Assembly: GCA_963779225.1 (NCBI GenBank)
Contig: CAVZWW010000003.1
Coordinates: 2,542,001 to 2,606,000 of the forward strand
Reading direction: 5' to 3'
Length of the DNA: 64,000 nt
Origin: CAVPCZ01 sp963779225
GTDB lineage: Bacteria; Bacteroidota; Ignavibacteria; UBA10030; UBA6906
How positions within the stretch are numbered: the stretch's first letter is position 1; each line of letters begins with the position of its first letter. Below are positions 25,877 to 34,813 of the stretch, piece after piece. The position numbers were made by a program, and so were the translations under genes. Below the pieces are notes generated by a model. The model ran no database searches. It was not told where the DNA came from and worked only from the letters and a program-made list of their open reading frames with translations.

Positions 25877-27231
25877 TCCGGGATTTCTCCTCTTGTGCGA
25901 ATAAGATCCTGCTCGATGCGTTCGAGCAAGTGGGCGTCAAGGGTGTAGAATCGGAGAACAAGCACCGACAGGAGTGCGGCCCCGGCGGGGAAAATGCTGA
26001 TGAGGAGCCGGATGCCCTCGAGGGTGCCTGGTGTTTGTTGTACGTTGGCAACATATCCGACCATCGTGAGAACTCCGCCGGTGATGGCGCCTGCGATACC
26101 CGTGCCGAACTTGAACGAGAGTGTTCCGGCGGAGAAGAGAAGTCCCGTTGCCCGTCTCCCGTTCTTCCATTCGGAATAGTCGGATGAGTCAGCCAGCATC
26201 GCAAAAAAGAGGGCGACAATGGGACCGGTCGAAAGTTCGGTGATGCTGCTCAGGACAAAGACGGCGGCGAGGTCCCCGGGGCCCGGTATGTACAACAGCG
26301 CACTGGTGACTGCCGCCAGGATGAAGGATGCCGTCATGAGCCTGCGTTTGCCCAGGAGGCGGGTCAGGGCCGGGGTGAGGGTCGTGCCGATCATCGCCGC
26401 GACAAGCCCCGCAATCATGAAGGCGGCCGCCAGCGGGACATCCTGCATGTAGTATTTGAAGTAGTACATGGTGACGCCCTGTTTGAACGTCGAGAAGGTG
26501 ACAAACAGCAGTCCGGTGATGAACAGAACGATCCAGGGAACATTGGTGAGCAGATCCTTCATATCCTGTTTCATCGGTGTCTGTGCCTGCGCTGCCGGCT
26601 TCACCCGTTCGCGAGTCCCCAGAAAGGTGATAAGGAACAAGAAGACGCTGATCCCGGCGAAAAGAGTCATCGTGGATGAGTATCCCTTGATCTCATTTCC
26701 CTGCCCGAAAAACGCAACGAGGGGGATGTTCAATCCCTGTGTGATGAGGCCGCCGAGGAAGGCGAAGAAGAAGCGGTACGAGGAGATGCTTGTCCGCTCG
26801 GAGGGATCCGGTGTGAGCACACCGGTGAGTGCGGAGTAGGGGACGTTGCTCGCCGTGAAGGCAAGGATGAGGCCACTGTACGTCAGATACGCGTACACCA
26901 GCTTCGCGCCCGGGCTGAGATCGAACGTGGTGAACGTGAGGATGGTCATGAGGCCGAACGGGAGGGCAGACCAGAGAATCCACGGACGGAATTTCCCCCA
27001 CCGTGTGTTCGTACGGTCGGCGATCAGGCCCATGCCGAGGTCGGTAATTCCATCCAGGTAACGGCACACGAGCAGCAGCACCCCGACCGCTGCTGCGGAG
27101 AGGCCGAAGACATCAGTATAGAAGATGGGGAGAAACACCATCAGGGTTCGCCACACGAGGTTTGTGGCGGTATCGCCGAGGGCATAACTGATCTTTTCGG
27201 TGACGGATATCCGGTTTTCTGATGGGGGCAC
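25873..27231 (-). CDS. GPH-family (MFS) sugar:cation symporter
   Basis: The protein is 452 residues from GTG at 27231 and has 12 predicted membrane segments. The N-terminal KISYALGD signature and the loop LIADRTNTRWGKFRPW are characteristic of glycoside-pentoside-hexuronide symporters such as MelB, XynB and GusB. It would import the sugar released by the neighbouring hydrolases. The start is unclear: no good ribosome-binding site precedes the GTG, while GGAGG at 27269-27265 lies six bases before an in-frame ATC codon nine codons upstream (27258). It overlaps the sialidase-like gene by ATGA. Confidence 0.9.
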   Translation of the reverse strand: MPPSENRISVTEKISYALGDTATNLVWRTLMVFLPIFYTDVFGLSAAAVGVLLLVCRYLDGITDLGMGLIADRTNTRWGKFRPWILWSALPFGLMTILTFTTFDLSPGAKLVYAYLTYSGLILAFTASNVPYSALTGVLTPDPSERTSISSYRFFFAFLGGLITQGLNIPLVAFFGQGNEIKGYSSTMTLFAGISVFLFLITFLGTRERVKPAAQAQTPMKQDMKDLLTNVPWIVLFITGLLFVTFSTFKQGVTMYYFKYYMQDVPLAAAFMIAGLVAAMIGTTLTPALTRLLGKRRLMTASFILAAVTSALLYIPGPGDLAAVFVLSSITELSTGPIVALFFAMLADSSDYSEWKNGRRATGLLFSAGTLSFKFGTGIAGAITGGVLTMVGYVANVQQTPGTLEGIRLLISIFPAGAALLSVLVLRFYTLDAHLLERIEQDLIRTRGEIPE

Positions 27232-27295
27232 GATTCGTTCGCTGTTGTGGGGTATGATGGTGAGCCTCCGCGAATGACGGTTGTGCGATGCAGAG

Positions 27296-28678
27296 CTACA
27301 AGCCGTTGTTTTTCGATATTCCGGCGTACCACGCTGCGGAGGATTTGGGGATCCATTGTCCGGTGTTGAAATCGACGTAATGAAGACCGAACCGTCTGGT
27401 TAAGCCGGAAGACCACTCGAAATTGTCCATGAAGGACCAGAGAAAGTATCCCCTGAGTTTTACGCCGGTCTGGAGTGCGTCATGACAGGCGCCGATATAC
27501 TGCCGGAGGAATTCAATCCGGTCCTGATCGTCCACTACCCCGTTGACGGGCCTGTCGTCAAATGAACAACCGTTTTCCGTGAGGACGATCTCCGGGGCAT
27601 TGTAGCGGTCATGGATCCAGCAGAGGAGTTTTGTGCAGCCCCAGGGGACAATACTCCATCCCATGGAAGTCCGTCTCCACGAAGGATCCGCGCTCAGGTT
27701 GACGTTCTGGTCCTCCACGATACCACCGTTGCCGAATGGTGTGACGGGTGCGGCTGCATCTGTTCCGGCGTCGGAGGCAAACATGGTTGTGTAGTGATTC
27801 AATCCGAGGAAATCGCACGAGCCCCGGATCCGGGAGCGGTCGTCGGGTGTGAAGCGGGGGAGCCGGTCCTGCACACGTGCGCGCATCTCGTCGGGGTAGT
27901 CTCCGCGGTACAGTGGATCGGCGAACCAGCCGAGGAAAAATTCAAGCGCACGCTGCGCAGCTGCATGGTCGGCCGGAGAGTCGCTGAGGGGTTCACGCCA
28001 GTCGCAATTGGCGGTCATGCCGATGGTGCCGGATTGGACCGCCTGGAAGCGGCTCCTGTACAGATCTGCCGCCAGACCGTGTGCACGAAGCAGATTGTGC
28101 GCAACGCGATAGGGCTCTTCACGCGAAACCCGTCCGGGCGCGAACACTCCCTGCCCGTACCCGAGGATGGCTACGACCCAGGGTTCGTTGAATGTAATCC
28201 AGTGTTTGACGCGGTCTCCAAAGGCCTCAAAGCAGATGCGCGCGTATTCCCGGAAATGCTCCGCGCTGGATGGATTGAGCCATCCCCCGGTTTCGACATG
28301 CAGGGCGAGTGGAAGATCCCAGTGGTAGAGTGTGACCCAGGGGGTGATGCCGTGTTCCAGAAGGGTATCAATGAGGTCAGAGTAGAACCGGATCCCCGAG
28401 GGATTCGGCTTTCCCCGTCCGTCGGGTTGAATCCTCGGCCAGCTGATGGAAAAACGATACGCCGTGAGACCCATTTGCGACATCAGGGCGACATGATCCC
28501 TAAACCGGTGGTAGTGATCACATGCCACGTCTCCGGTGCTTCCATCGGAGATCCTGCCGGGGGTATGGGCAAAGGCATCCCAGATGGAGAGTCCTTTCCC
28601 CCCCTCGAGCCAGGCACCTTCAATCTGATAGCTGGATGTGGCTGTTCCCCACGTGAATCCTTCGGGAAATGTGAGCAT
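27296..28678 (-). CDS. Glycoside hydrolase family 1 beta-glucosidase-like
   Basis: The protein is 460 residues with no signal peptide, so it is cytoplasmic. The GH1 N-terminal signature FPEGFTWGTATSSYQIEG is present. The acid/base Glu is E165 in TFNEPW and the nucleophile is E368 in LTENG, both intact. It probably hydrolyses disaccharides or phospho-free beta-glycosides imported by the GPH transporter encoded 65 bases downstream. Length matches the family. The start ATG at 28678 leads directly into the conserved N-terminus. Confidence 0.94.
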   Translation of the reverse strand: MLTFPEGFTWGTATSSYQIEGAWLEGGKGLSIWDAFAHTPGRISDGSTGDVACDHYHRFRDHVALMSQMGLTAYRFSISWPRIQPDGRGKPNPSGIRFYSDLIDTLLEHGITPWVTLYHWDLPLALHVETGGWLNPSSAEHFREYARICFEAFGDRVKHWITFNEPWVVAILGYGQGVFAPGRVSREEPYRVAHNLLRAHGLAADLYRSRFQAVQSGTIGMTANCDWREPLSDSPADHAAAQRALEFFLGWFADPLYRGDYPDEMRARVQDRLPRFTPDDRSRIRGSCDFLGLNHYTTMFASDAGTDAAAPVTPFGNGGIVEDQNVNLSADPSWRRTSMGWSIVPWGCTKLLCWIHDRYNAPEIVLTENGCSFDDRPVNGVVDDQDRIEFLRQYIGACHDALQTGVKLRGYFLWSFMDNFEWSSGLTRRFGLHYVDFNTGQWIPKSSAAWYAGISKNNGL

Positions 28679-28807
28679 GGTCCTGGTGCTCCGGCATCAT
28701 GGAAATGAGAGGAGGAGTGATCGGTGTGTCGATGGTCTGAATATACGCCTCCGTTCTTGGGGAGTCAAGAACCCATAGCCTTGAAAAACGAGGGTTGTCA
28801 ACGGGGG

Positions 28808-31045
28808 TTATTCGAACTCTTCGCGGGAGAGAGTTCCTTCGCCGGACGCCGGCGTTGCAGCGTGCCAGAGTGTGCGGCCCCGGTACTTCAGGTATGTGCC
28901 GTCCACAACGGCGAAGCGTGGATTTGATCCATCCTGCGCGTTCAACCAGAGGAACATCCCGTCTGTCTCGACCCGTCCGTCGTGAAAGCTGCCGTTCGCA
29001 AAGTACAGATGGTCGACCGATCCGGCTGATGTAACGGTAAAGTGCCGGTCCGAAATCTTCTGCACCGACACTGCGGGGCTCTGATGCTTGAACGGGGTGA
29101 GCAGGACGGCAAACTGGTTGCTGGAATCCCTGACGCCGATCCGGTCGAATCTGATCCAGGGGATTTCTTCGGTCATCCCCGGGATTCGCACACTGCTGCT
29201 TGCCGCCCACCCTTTTCCGGTACGTATGGAGAGCGGGGGGCCTGCAGGGAGGATCTGGATTCCGGGAGAAGAAGTGCTGACAAATCCCGGTCCTGCAGGA
29301 CGGAGCGGACCGGGGGAGTGGAAGTACCATGAGAGGGTGTCACCTGATCGGGAACAGGAGAGATCATCCAGCACAAACCAGTAGGAGTCTTTGACGAAGA
29401 CGATTTGCCGGCGATGCAGGACGCCGAAGCGTTGATAGCCGTGATGCTCGCCGGAAAAGAAATCGAGGGCATGGAGCGATCCCCATCGGATATTTTCGCC
29501 CTGGAAACCTTCCCGCTGGATATCGCTGTCATTGACAACGACCATATTGTGTGCCCGTGAGGACTTATACCATGAGGTGTAGAGCGGATCATCGTATGTC
29601 ATTCCTATTCCTGCGTCGACGGCAAGGGGTGTTCCGTACGCGTAGAGCTCGAAGTCGAGCAGATCGCTGTGTGTGTGAAAGCCGGCGAACGGACCATGGT
29701 TGACGGTCAGAGTGAGGGCGTCGGTGTTCCACCCTGACCGCATGATGGAGAATCCTGAGGCAGGCAGGAAGCGGGACGTGTAGTCGGGCAATGGAGCGGG
29801 GCCCGCCAATTCTTCGCCGAAAATATTCCGGAGGATGCCGTACACCTGTGGCGTTCCGAAGAGCGCCGCACCATCCCGGAGCACCAACGTCGGAAAGAGA
29901 CCCCTCTGGCTGTCATTGATCGCAGGAATCTCACCTGTCGGAGCAAGCATGGCTATCCACCAGTCGATGGTTCGTCCCATGGCACTCCGGATTTTCGCCT
30001 CAACATCTTTTCCGACCCCATAACGGGCAAGCACGTAGGCAAGATTCCTGAAGGTAAAATAGGTTGCCATTGTATAGTTGCGGGGCGATCGTTCGGAATG
30101 GCCGCCGTCGGTGTAGAAATCCTGTGCGAGATGCTCCGTCATCCGATGGAGCCCGATCCGGAGCCATTCGGGTGATTCGCGGAACTCCGGGAACACCAGT
30201 GCGAGCTGAACGAGCATGAAAGAACCGTGGGCCTGCCAGTTGCCGGGGCGATACCCTTCCCATCGCTGCAATTCGTAGAGCCAGCGGCCGGCGGCGAGTG
30301 CCGTTTTCAACATTCGTTCGTGGGTTCCGGATGGTCTGCCGGCGAATGGAAGGAGATAGTATTCGATGAATGTGCGGTTCCGCAGGCCCAGGCCCAATTC
30401 ATAGTAGACCACGTCAAAGTCAGGAATTGCGCGTGTGATGGAGTTGCGCTGGTCATACCAGGCGGTGAAGAGCCTGTCGAATTTGTCGAGGTATTTCTGA
30501 TCGCCCGTGATGGCCCAGGCCATCAGGAGGGGACGGGACCAGATCCAGTAGTGAAAGCCGTAGATACCGGACCGGCCGACCTGCCTGTTGAAGTCGACCC
30601 GGGGGCCAAACCGGATCACGCTGTCTCCCCAGACGCGGATGGTGTTCTGCATGATCATCTCCGCCCGTGCGAGAATGGTATCCCGTTCACCGGGCGATTG
30701 GCGCATGCCCTCGCGCAGGGATGCGACCTCCGTCAGCATGTCAGTATCGAGAAGGAGGTGGTCCATCCTGGTCAGATACACGGGTTGGGATTTGGCTGTC
30801 CAGTACGATGCCCAGGCTTCGTATGCTTCGGCGAACCTGCCCGTCTGAACGGCGTTGCGAACTGCACCGAGACCGGGGCTGGAAAGATCGAGAGAACTCC
30901 ACAGGTCCCGGTCGCTGATTTCCCGGATCTGCTTCTGAAGGTAGGAGGGGTTGTTCAGGCGCGAGCTGTCGGAGAGGACGAGCTGTGCCGTTGCGGAAGA
31001 GTGGAAGGCCAGGAGTAAGAGGAGCAGGCCGGGGCGGAAGCGCAT
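28808..31045 (-). CDS. Heparinase II/III-like polysaccharide lyase
   Basis: The start is ATG at 31045, with AGGTGA seven bases upstream. The protein is 745 residues with a signal peptide (GLLLLLLAFHSSATAQ). An N-terminal alpha/alpha toroid (residues about 25-400) is followed by a heparinase II/III beta-sandwich with the signature NHGPFAGFHTHSDLLDF and YGTPLAVDAG. It would cleave uronic-acid polysaccharides such as glycosaminoglycans or alginate; the substrate cannot be told from sequence alone. It lies 129 bases upstream of the GH1 gene on the same strand and is probably first in the leftward glycan operon. Confidence 0.87.
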   Translation of the reverse strand: MRFRPGLLLLLLAFHSSATAQLVLSDSSRLNNPSYLQKQIREISDRDLWSSLDLSSPGLGAVRNAVQTGRFAEAYEAWASYWTAKSQPVYLTRMDHLLLDTDMLTEVASLREGMRQSPGERDTILARAEMIMQNTIRVWGDSVIRFGPRVDFNRQVGRSGIYGFHYWIWSRPLLMAWAITGDQKYLDKFDRLFTAWYDQRNSITRAIPDFDVVYYELGLGLRNRTFIEYYLLPFAGRPSGTHERMLKTALAAGRWLYELQRWEGYRPGNWQAHGSFMLVQLALVFPEFRESPEWLRIGLHRMTEHLAQDFYTDGGHSERSPRNYTMATYFTFRNLAYVLARYGVGKDVEAKIRSAMGRTIDWWIAMLAPTGEIPAINDSQRGLFPTLVLRDGAALFGTPQVYGILRNIFGEELAGPAPLPDYTSRFLPASGFSIMRSGWNTDALTLTVNHGPFAGFHTHSDLLDFELYAYGTPLAVDAGIGMTYDDPLYTSWYKSSRAHNMVVVNDSDIQREGFQGENIRWGSLHALDFFSGEHHGYQRFGVLHRRQIVFVKDSYWFVLDDLSCSRSGDTLSWYFHSPGPLRPAGPGFVSTSSPGIQILPAGPPLSIRTGKGWAASSSVRIPGMTEEIPWIRFDRIGVRDSSNQFAVLLTPFKHQSPAVSVQKISDRHFTVTSAGSVDHLYFANGSFHDGRVETDGMFLWLNAQDGSNPRFAVVDGTYLKYRGRTLWHAATPASGEGTLSREEFE

Positions 31046-31358
31046 GGGTTTCACCTGGGTTTGGGGAGAAACATAATCAACGGCCAACTGGTAATCAAGT
31101 CAGCGAAGAGCCGTGAAAAGTGGTGTGAAAAGTGCGGGAGATCCCGGGCACACGACTTGCCGGGAGGTGCAGGATGGGGTTGTTCATTGCAGGTATGGAG
31201 TGCCGCCCCTGCGGGTGGGATGGCCGGTCTCTGCGTGGCCGTGAGTGACAGCCCGTGGCCGGCGCCTGAGAAAGGACTTGACAGAATCAAAAAAAAGTGT
31301 AGATTACTGTACCAACTGTTACCTTAAATCCCAATCATGTAACAGTCATTTCATCGCA
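31046..31358. other. Divergent promoter region between two glycan operons
   Basis: These 313 bases separate the heparinase-like gene from the rightward M20 peptidase operon. A sigma70-like promoter reads rightward at 31278-31305. No other gene was seen. The rpiR-type gene encoded at 33903 is a candidate regulator of this region, but no operator was recognised. Confidence 0.5.
31278..31305 (+). promoter_or_regulatory. Sigma70-like promoter for the rightward operon
   Basis: TTGACA (31278-31283) and TAGATT (31300-31305) are separated by 16 bases containing an A-rich tract. Transcription would begin near 31312, about 47 bases ahead of the M20 peptidase start. Confidence 0.5.
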
Positions 31359-32477
31359 ATGCCTATGGACAATTCCCGGGAACTCGTCGATCTGTTTCTT
31401 CATCTGGCGCGCATCGAGGGGATGTCATTGTGCGAACGCCTGGTGGCCGATGAAGTGAGTGCCTTGCTCACCCGTGCGGGCGTCCGTGTGGTGGAGGACA
31501 ATGCCGCCGCTCTCCTCGGGGGCACGGCGGGCAACCTTCTGTGTTATCCGCCGGGGTTCCGGCCCGAAAGTCCGGCGGTCATGCTCACCGCGCATCTGGA
31601 TACGGTGGAGTCCACTGCCGGGCTGCGTCCCCTTGTCGACGGGACGAGCATTCGAACGGACGGCACCACGATCCTGGGCGGCGACAATCGTCTGGGCCTT
31701 GCGGTGCTCGTGCATGTGCTGTTGCACATCGTCCGCGAGCACCTGCCCCACCGGAATTTCTTCGTCGTGTTTACCGTGGGGGAAGAGGCAGGGCTGTTTG
31801 GCGCCGGGACGGTACAGGTGCCGCAGGCCACCACGTCGGGAGCATATGTCTTTGACTGTTCAAAGCGGCCGGGGGTGTACATCGTCGAGGCGGTGGGCCT
31901 GCATACGTTTTCCGCGCAGTTTGTGGGGAAGTCGGCACATGCGGGTGTCGCCCCGGAGGAGGGTGTGAGTGCGATCCGGATGGCCTGCGCGGCGGTGATG
32001 CAGCTCCATCTGGGACGGATCGATCCTGACACAACGGCGAATGTCGGCCGGATCCGGGGCGGGGAGGCGTTGAATGCGATTCCTGCGCATGCGGTCCTCG
32101 AAGGGGAGGTCCGTTCGTTTTCGGCAGATCGCATACGGGAGGAACTCAGGACGATCGAGCACACCATGCGGGTCTCGGTGGGAACCACAGGCAGAATGGA
32201 ATTCAGCTCGAAGGAGGATTTTCAGCCGTACACGCTCAGGACGGATTCGCCGCTGGTGACGGATCTCGAGAGCGCGATGCGGATCGCCGGTCTCACGCCG
32301 CACCCGATCCGGTACACCGGCGGGAGTGATGCCAACAAATACAACGCCAAGGGATTTCCGGCGGTCAATCTCGGGATCGGAGCGCAGAAGCCGCATTCTC
32401 ACGAAGAGTTTGTGCTCATCGAAGATCTCGTCAAAATCTATGATCTCGCCATGGCACTGGTGGGAGAAAGAGACTGA
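31359..32477 (+). CDS. M20 family metallopeptidase (PepT-like)
   Basis: The protein is 372 residues from ATG at 31359, with another ATG two codons later; no strong ribosome-binding site precedes either. Metal ligands of the M20 family are visible: H79 and D81 in AHLDTVE, D109 in GGDN, the catalytic Glu in GEEAG (142-143) and a late His in KPHSHEEF. The internal dimerisation domain contains the GKSAHAG motif. It is cytoplasmic and resembles tripeptidase T-like aminopeptidases. It is the first gene of the rightward operon, followed six bases later by a transporter, so it probably processes the imported peptide or amide. Confidence 0.88.
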   Translation: MPMDNSRELVDLFLHLARIEGMSLCERLVADEVSALLTRAGVRVVEDNAAALLGGTAGNLLCYPPGFRPESPAVMLTAHLDTVESTAGLRPLVDGTSIRTDGTTILGGDNRLGLAVLVHVLLHIVREHLPHRNFFVVFTVGEEAGLFGAGTVQVPQATTSGAYVFDCSKRPGVYIVEAVGLHTFSAQFVGKSAHAGVAPEEGVSAIRMACAAVMQLHLGRIDPDTTANVGRIRGGEALNAIPAHAVLEGEVRSFSADRIREELRTIEHTMRVSVGTTGRMEFSSKEDFQPYTLRTDSPLVTDLESAMRIAGLTPHPIRYTGGSDANKYNAKGFPAVNLGIGAQKPHSHEEFVLIEDLVKIYDLAMALVGERD

Positions 32478-32482
32478 CGGAC

Positions 32483-33874
32483 ATGGGCTCCCGGTTTTCA
32501 TTCAATACCCTGGCAATGATTTTCGGTGTGGTAGTCGGCGTGGCGGTGGCGACCTGGGTGTTCGACGGGGGGGAGTATGCACGCGAGAAGCGGGATGGCC
32601 GGACGGTTGTGGTGCCGGGGTCGTATGCCGCTGTTCCGTCCGCACCGCAGGGCATCGGGGCGGTGTTCATGGCGCCGGTGAAGGGATTCATACAGGCTGC
32701 GCACATCATTGCCTTCCTCCTTGTGATCGGCGGGGCGTTTATGATGATTCAGCAAACGGGCGCCGTGGGCGTTTCCGTGCAGCACCTTGCGCACACGTTC
32801 TCCCGGAAGCCCCACCTGCAGAAGTTCTTCATTCCCGTCACCATGACGTTGTTTTCGATCGGCGGGTCGGTGTTCGGCATGGCGGAATCGGCGATGCCTT
32901 TCGTGCTCATCTTCATCCCGCTGGCCCTGTCGATGGGGTACGATTCCATCATCGGCCTGTCCATTCCGTTTCTGGGTGCGGCTGCGGGATTCGCAGGAGC
33001 GGTGTTGAATCCGTTTACCGTCGGCGTGGCGCAGGGAATTGCCGAACTTCCATTGTATTCCGGAATCGGCTTCCGGCTTGTCATCTGGGTGATCAGCACG
33101 GTCTCCATGGTTGCCTTTGTGATGCATTACGCCGCCCGGGTGAAGAGAGATCCTGCATCAAGTCCCGTCTTTGACCTTGATCAGAGCCGGCGTTCAGCGT
33201 TGCACATCGATGCAGGCGTGCAGGCGGACTTCGCTCCCCGTCATATCCGGGTACTGGCGATTTTCACTCTGGCGATGATTTTTCTGGTTGTCGGGGTGCT
33301 GCGCTTCGGCTGGTTCATTACGGAGATCGCGGCGCTGTTTCTGGCCGTGGGCATCGTCTGCGGTGTGGCGGGACGGTTGACGCTGCAGGAGATGACGGAC
33401 AGTTTCAGGGAAGGCGCACGGGGCATGATCGGCGTGGCGCTCATCATAGGGTGCGCGCGGGCGATTCTGGTGATCGCCGAGGATGGCAAGATTCTGGATG
33501 CGATGCTCCACAGTCTCTCCGGTCTTATTACGAACGTCCATCCGGTTCTCGCCGCACAGGCGATGTTTGTGACGCAGTGCATCATCAACTTCTTCGTCCA
33601 TTCGGGATCCGGCCAGGCTGCGCTCACCATGCCCATTATGTCGCCGCTTGCCGATGCGGTGGGCATCACCAGGCAGACAGCCGTCCTGGCCTTCCAGTTC
33701 GGCGAGGGGTGGATCAACCCGATCCTGCCGACCTCCGGGGTTACGATGGGGGTTCTCGGGATGGCGCAGATTCCCTGGGAGAAATGGTTCCGCTGGATGC
33801 TGCCACTGCAGATCTATTTCATTTTTGTGGCCCTTGTCCTGCTGACAGCGGCGTACTTCATCAACTATCAATAA
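32483..33874 (+). CDS. YfcC/C4-dicarboxylate carrier family transporter
   Basis: The protein is 463 residues with about 11-12 membrane segments. The order of motifs (GGAFMMIQQTGA, MAESAMPFVLIFIPLALSMG, ILPTSGVTMGVLGMAQIPW) is that of the YfcC branch of the C4-dicarboxylate anaerobic carrier superfamily, often annotated as arginine/ornithine or basic amino-acid antiporters or peptide carriers. It starts six bases after the M20 peptidase stop, so it likely imports the peptidase substrate or exports a product. The true substrate is unknown. Confidence 0.87.
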   Translation: MGSRFSFNTLAMIFGVVVGVAVATWVFDGGEYAREKRDGRTVVVPGSYAAVPSAPQGIGAVFMAPVKGFIQAAHIIAFLLVIGGAFMMIQQTGAVGVSVQHLAHTFSRKPHLQKFFIPVTMTLFSIGGSVFGMAESAMPFVLIFIPLALSMGYDSIIGLSIPFLGAAAGFAGAVLNPFTVGVAQGIAELPLYSGIGFRLVIWVISTVSMVAFVMHYAARVKRDPASSPVFDLDQSRRSALHIDAGVQADFAPRHIRVLAIFTLAMIFLVVGVLRFGWFITEIAALFLAVGIVCGVAGRLTLQEMTDSFREGARGMIGVALIIGCARAILVIAEDGKILDAMLHSLSGLITNVHPVLAAQAMFVTQCIINFFVHSGSGQAALTMPIMSPLADAVGITRQTAVLAFQFGEGWINPILPTSGVTMGVLGMAQIPWEKWFRWMLPLQIYFIFVALVLLTAAYFINYQ

Positions 33875-33902
33875 GCCCGCCCCGGAGAAAGCACCGACAC
33901 CT

Positions 33903-34790
33903 ATGACAGCGTCCCGCGGCACTTCAAACCACCTGACGGTGCAGAAAGCACTGAACAAGAAGATCCTTGCGGTCTTTCAGCGCCTGCCGGAGAATCAGCA
34001 GAAGGTCGCCAACTACATTCTGCATCAGCCGAACGAACTCGCCTTCGTGACCAGCGATACGCTTGCGCGGAGACTCAAGATCAGCAAGCCGACGATCGTC
34101 CGGTTCGCACGAAGCCTGGGGTACCAGGGATTTACCGATCTCCAGCAGGAGTGCATCGGCGCCCTGCATTCCGACCTCACGAACGTTCCGCGGTTTCTCG
34201 GCGACATGAAAAAGCGGACGCAGAACGAGACGCTCGCCAGGGTCGTGGAGATGGAATTGCAGAATATCAGCGACACACTGGAGCATTTTGACCGTATCGT
34301 CTTCGAGGATGTGGTGACCCTGCTCCTTCGTGCGAAGAAGATCTTCACCATGGGGACCGGCATTTCCGCCCTTCTCTCCCAGATCCTCGCCTACGAGCTC
34401 AGCCAGGTGGCGATCAACGCACGCTCGCTTTCCTCCGGCCCGACACGTTTCGTGGAACTCCTCGGGCTCGCCACGAAGGGTGATGTGGTCGTCGGGTTTT
34501 CCTTTCCTCCCTATTCCCGGGAGACCATCGAGGCGGCGGCGTTTGCGCGGAAGCAGGGGGCGTCTGTGGTCGCATTCACGGACACCCTGACCTCACCCAT
34601 CACCTTTCACGCAAAGCGGGTTTTTGTCGTCCGATCGAAGAACATGCTGTACACCAACTCGATCTCGGCCGTATCGATCATGATGAATGCCGTCGTCACC
34701 GAGCTGGCGTGGAAGAACAGAAAGACCGTCGCCCCGATCATCGAGTCGATTTCCCGGGTGATGCACGACACCGGACAATACACGCGATAA
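33903..34790 (+). CDS. RpiR-family transcriptional regulator (HTH plus SIS)
   Basis: The protein is 295 residues. The N-terminal RpiR helix-turn-helix covers about residues 20-95 (VTSDTLARRLKISKPTIVRFARSLGY is the recognition region). A SIS phosphosugar-binding domain covers about 125-280, beginning near AKKIFTMGTG. RpiR proteins sense phosphosugars and control amino-sugar, sialic-acid or hexuronate catabolism, which fits the surrounding sialidase, GH3 and lyase genes. It sits in the middle of the rightward operon, 28 bases after the transporter gene, so it may be autoregulated. Confidence 0.93.
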   Translation: MTASRGTSNHLTVQKALNKKILAVFQRLPENQQKVANYILHQPNELAFVTSDTLARRLKISKPTIVRFARSLGYQGFTDLQQECIGALHSDLTNVPRFLGDMKKRTQNETLARVVEMELQNISDTLEHFDRIVFEDVVTLLLRAKKIFTMGTGISALLSQILAYELSQVAINARSLSSGPTRFVELLGLATKGDVVVGFSFPPYSRETIEAAAFARKQGASVVAFTDTLTSPITFHAKRVFVVRSKNMLYTNSISAVSIMMNAVVTELAWKNRKTVAPIIESISRVMHDTGQYTR

Positions 34791-34813
34791 TCCCAAGTCA
34801 GGAGACCTTCCGT

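Noticed and set aside
27611..28708. Plus-strand ORF of 365 codons opposite the GH1 gene
   Set aside because: The GH1 frame has both catalytic glutamates and the family signature; the opposite frame shows none.
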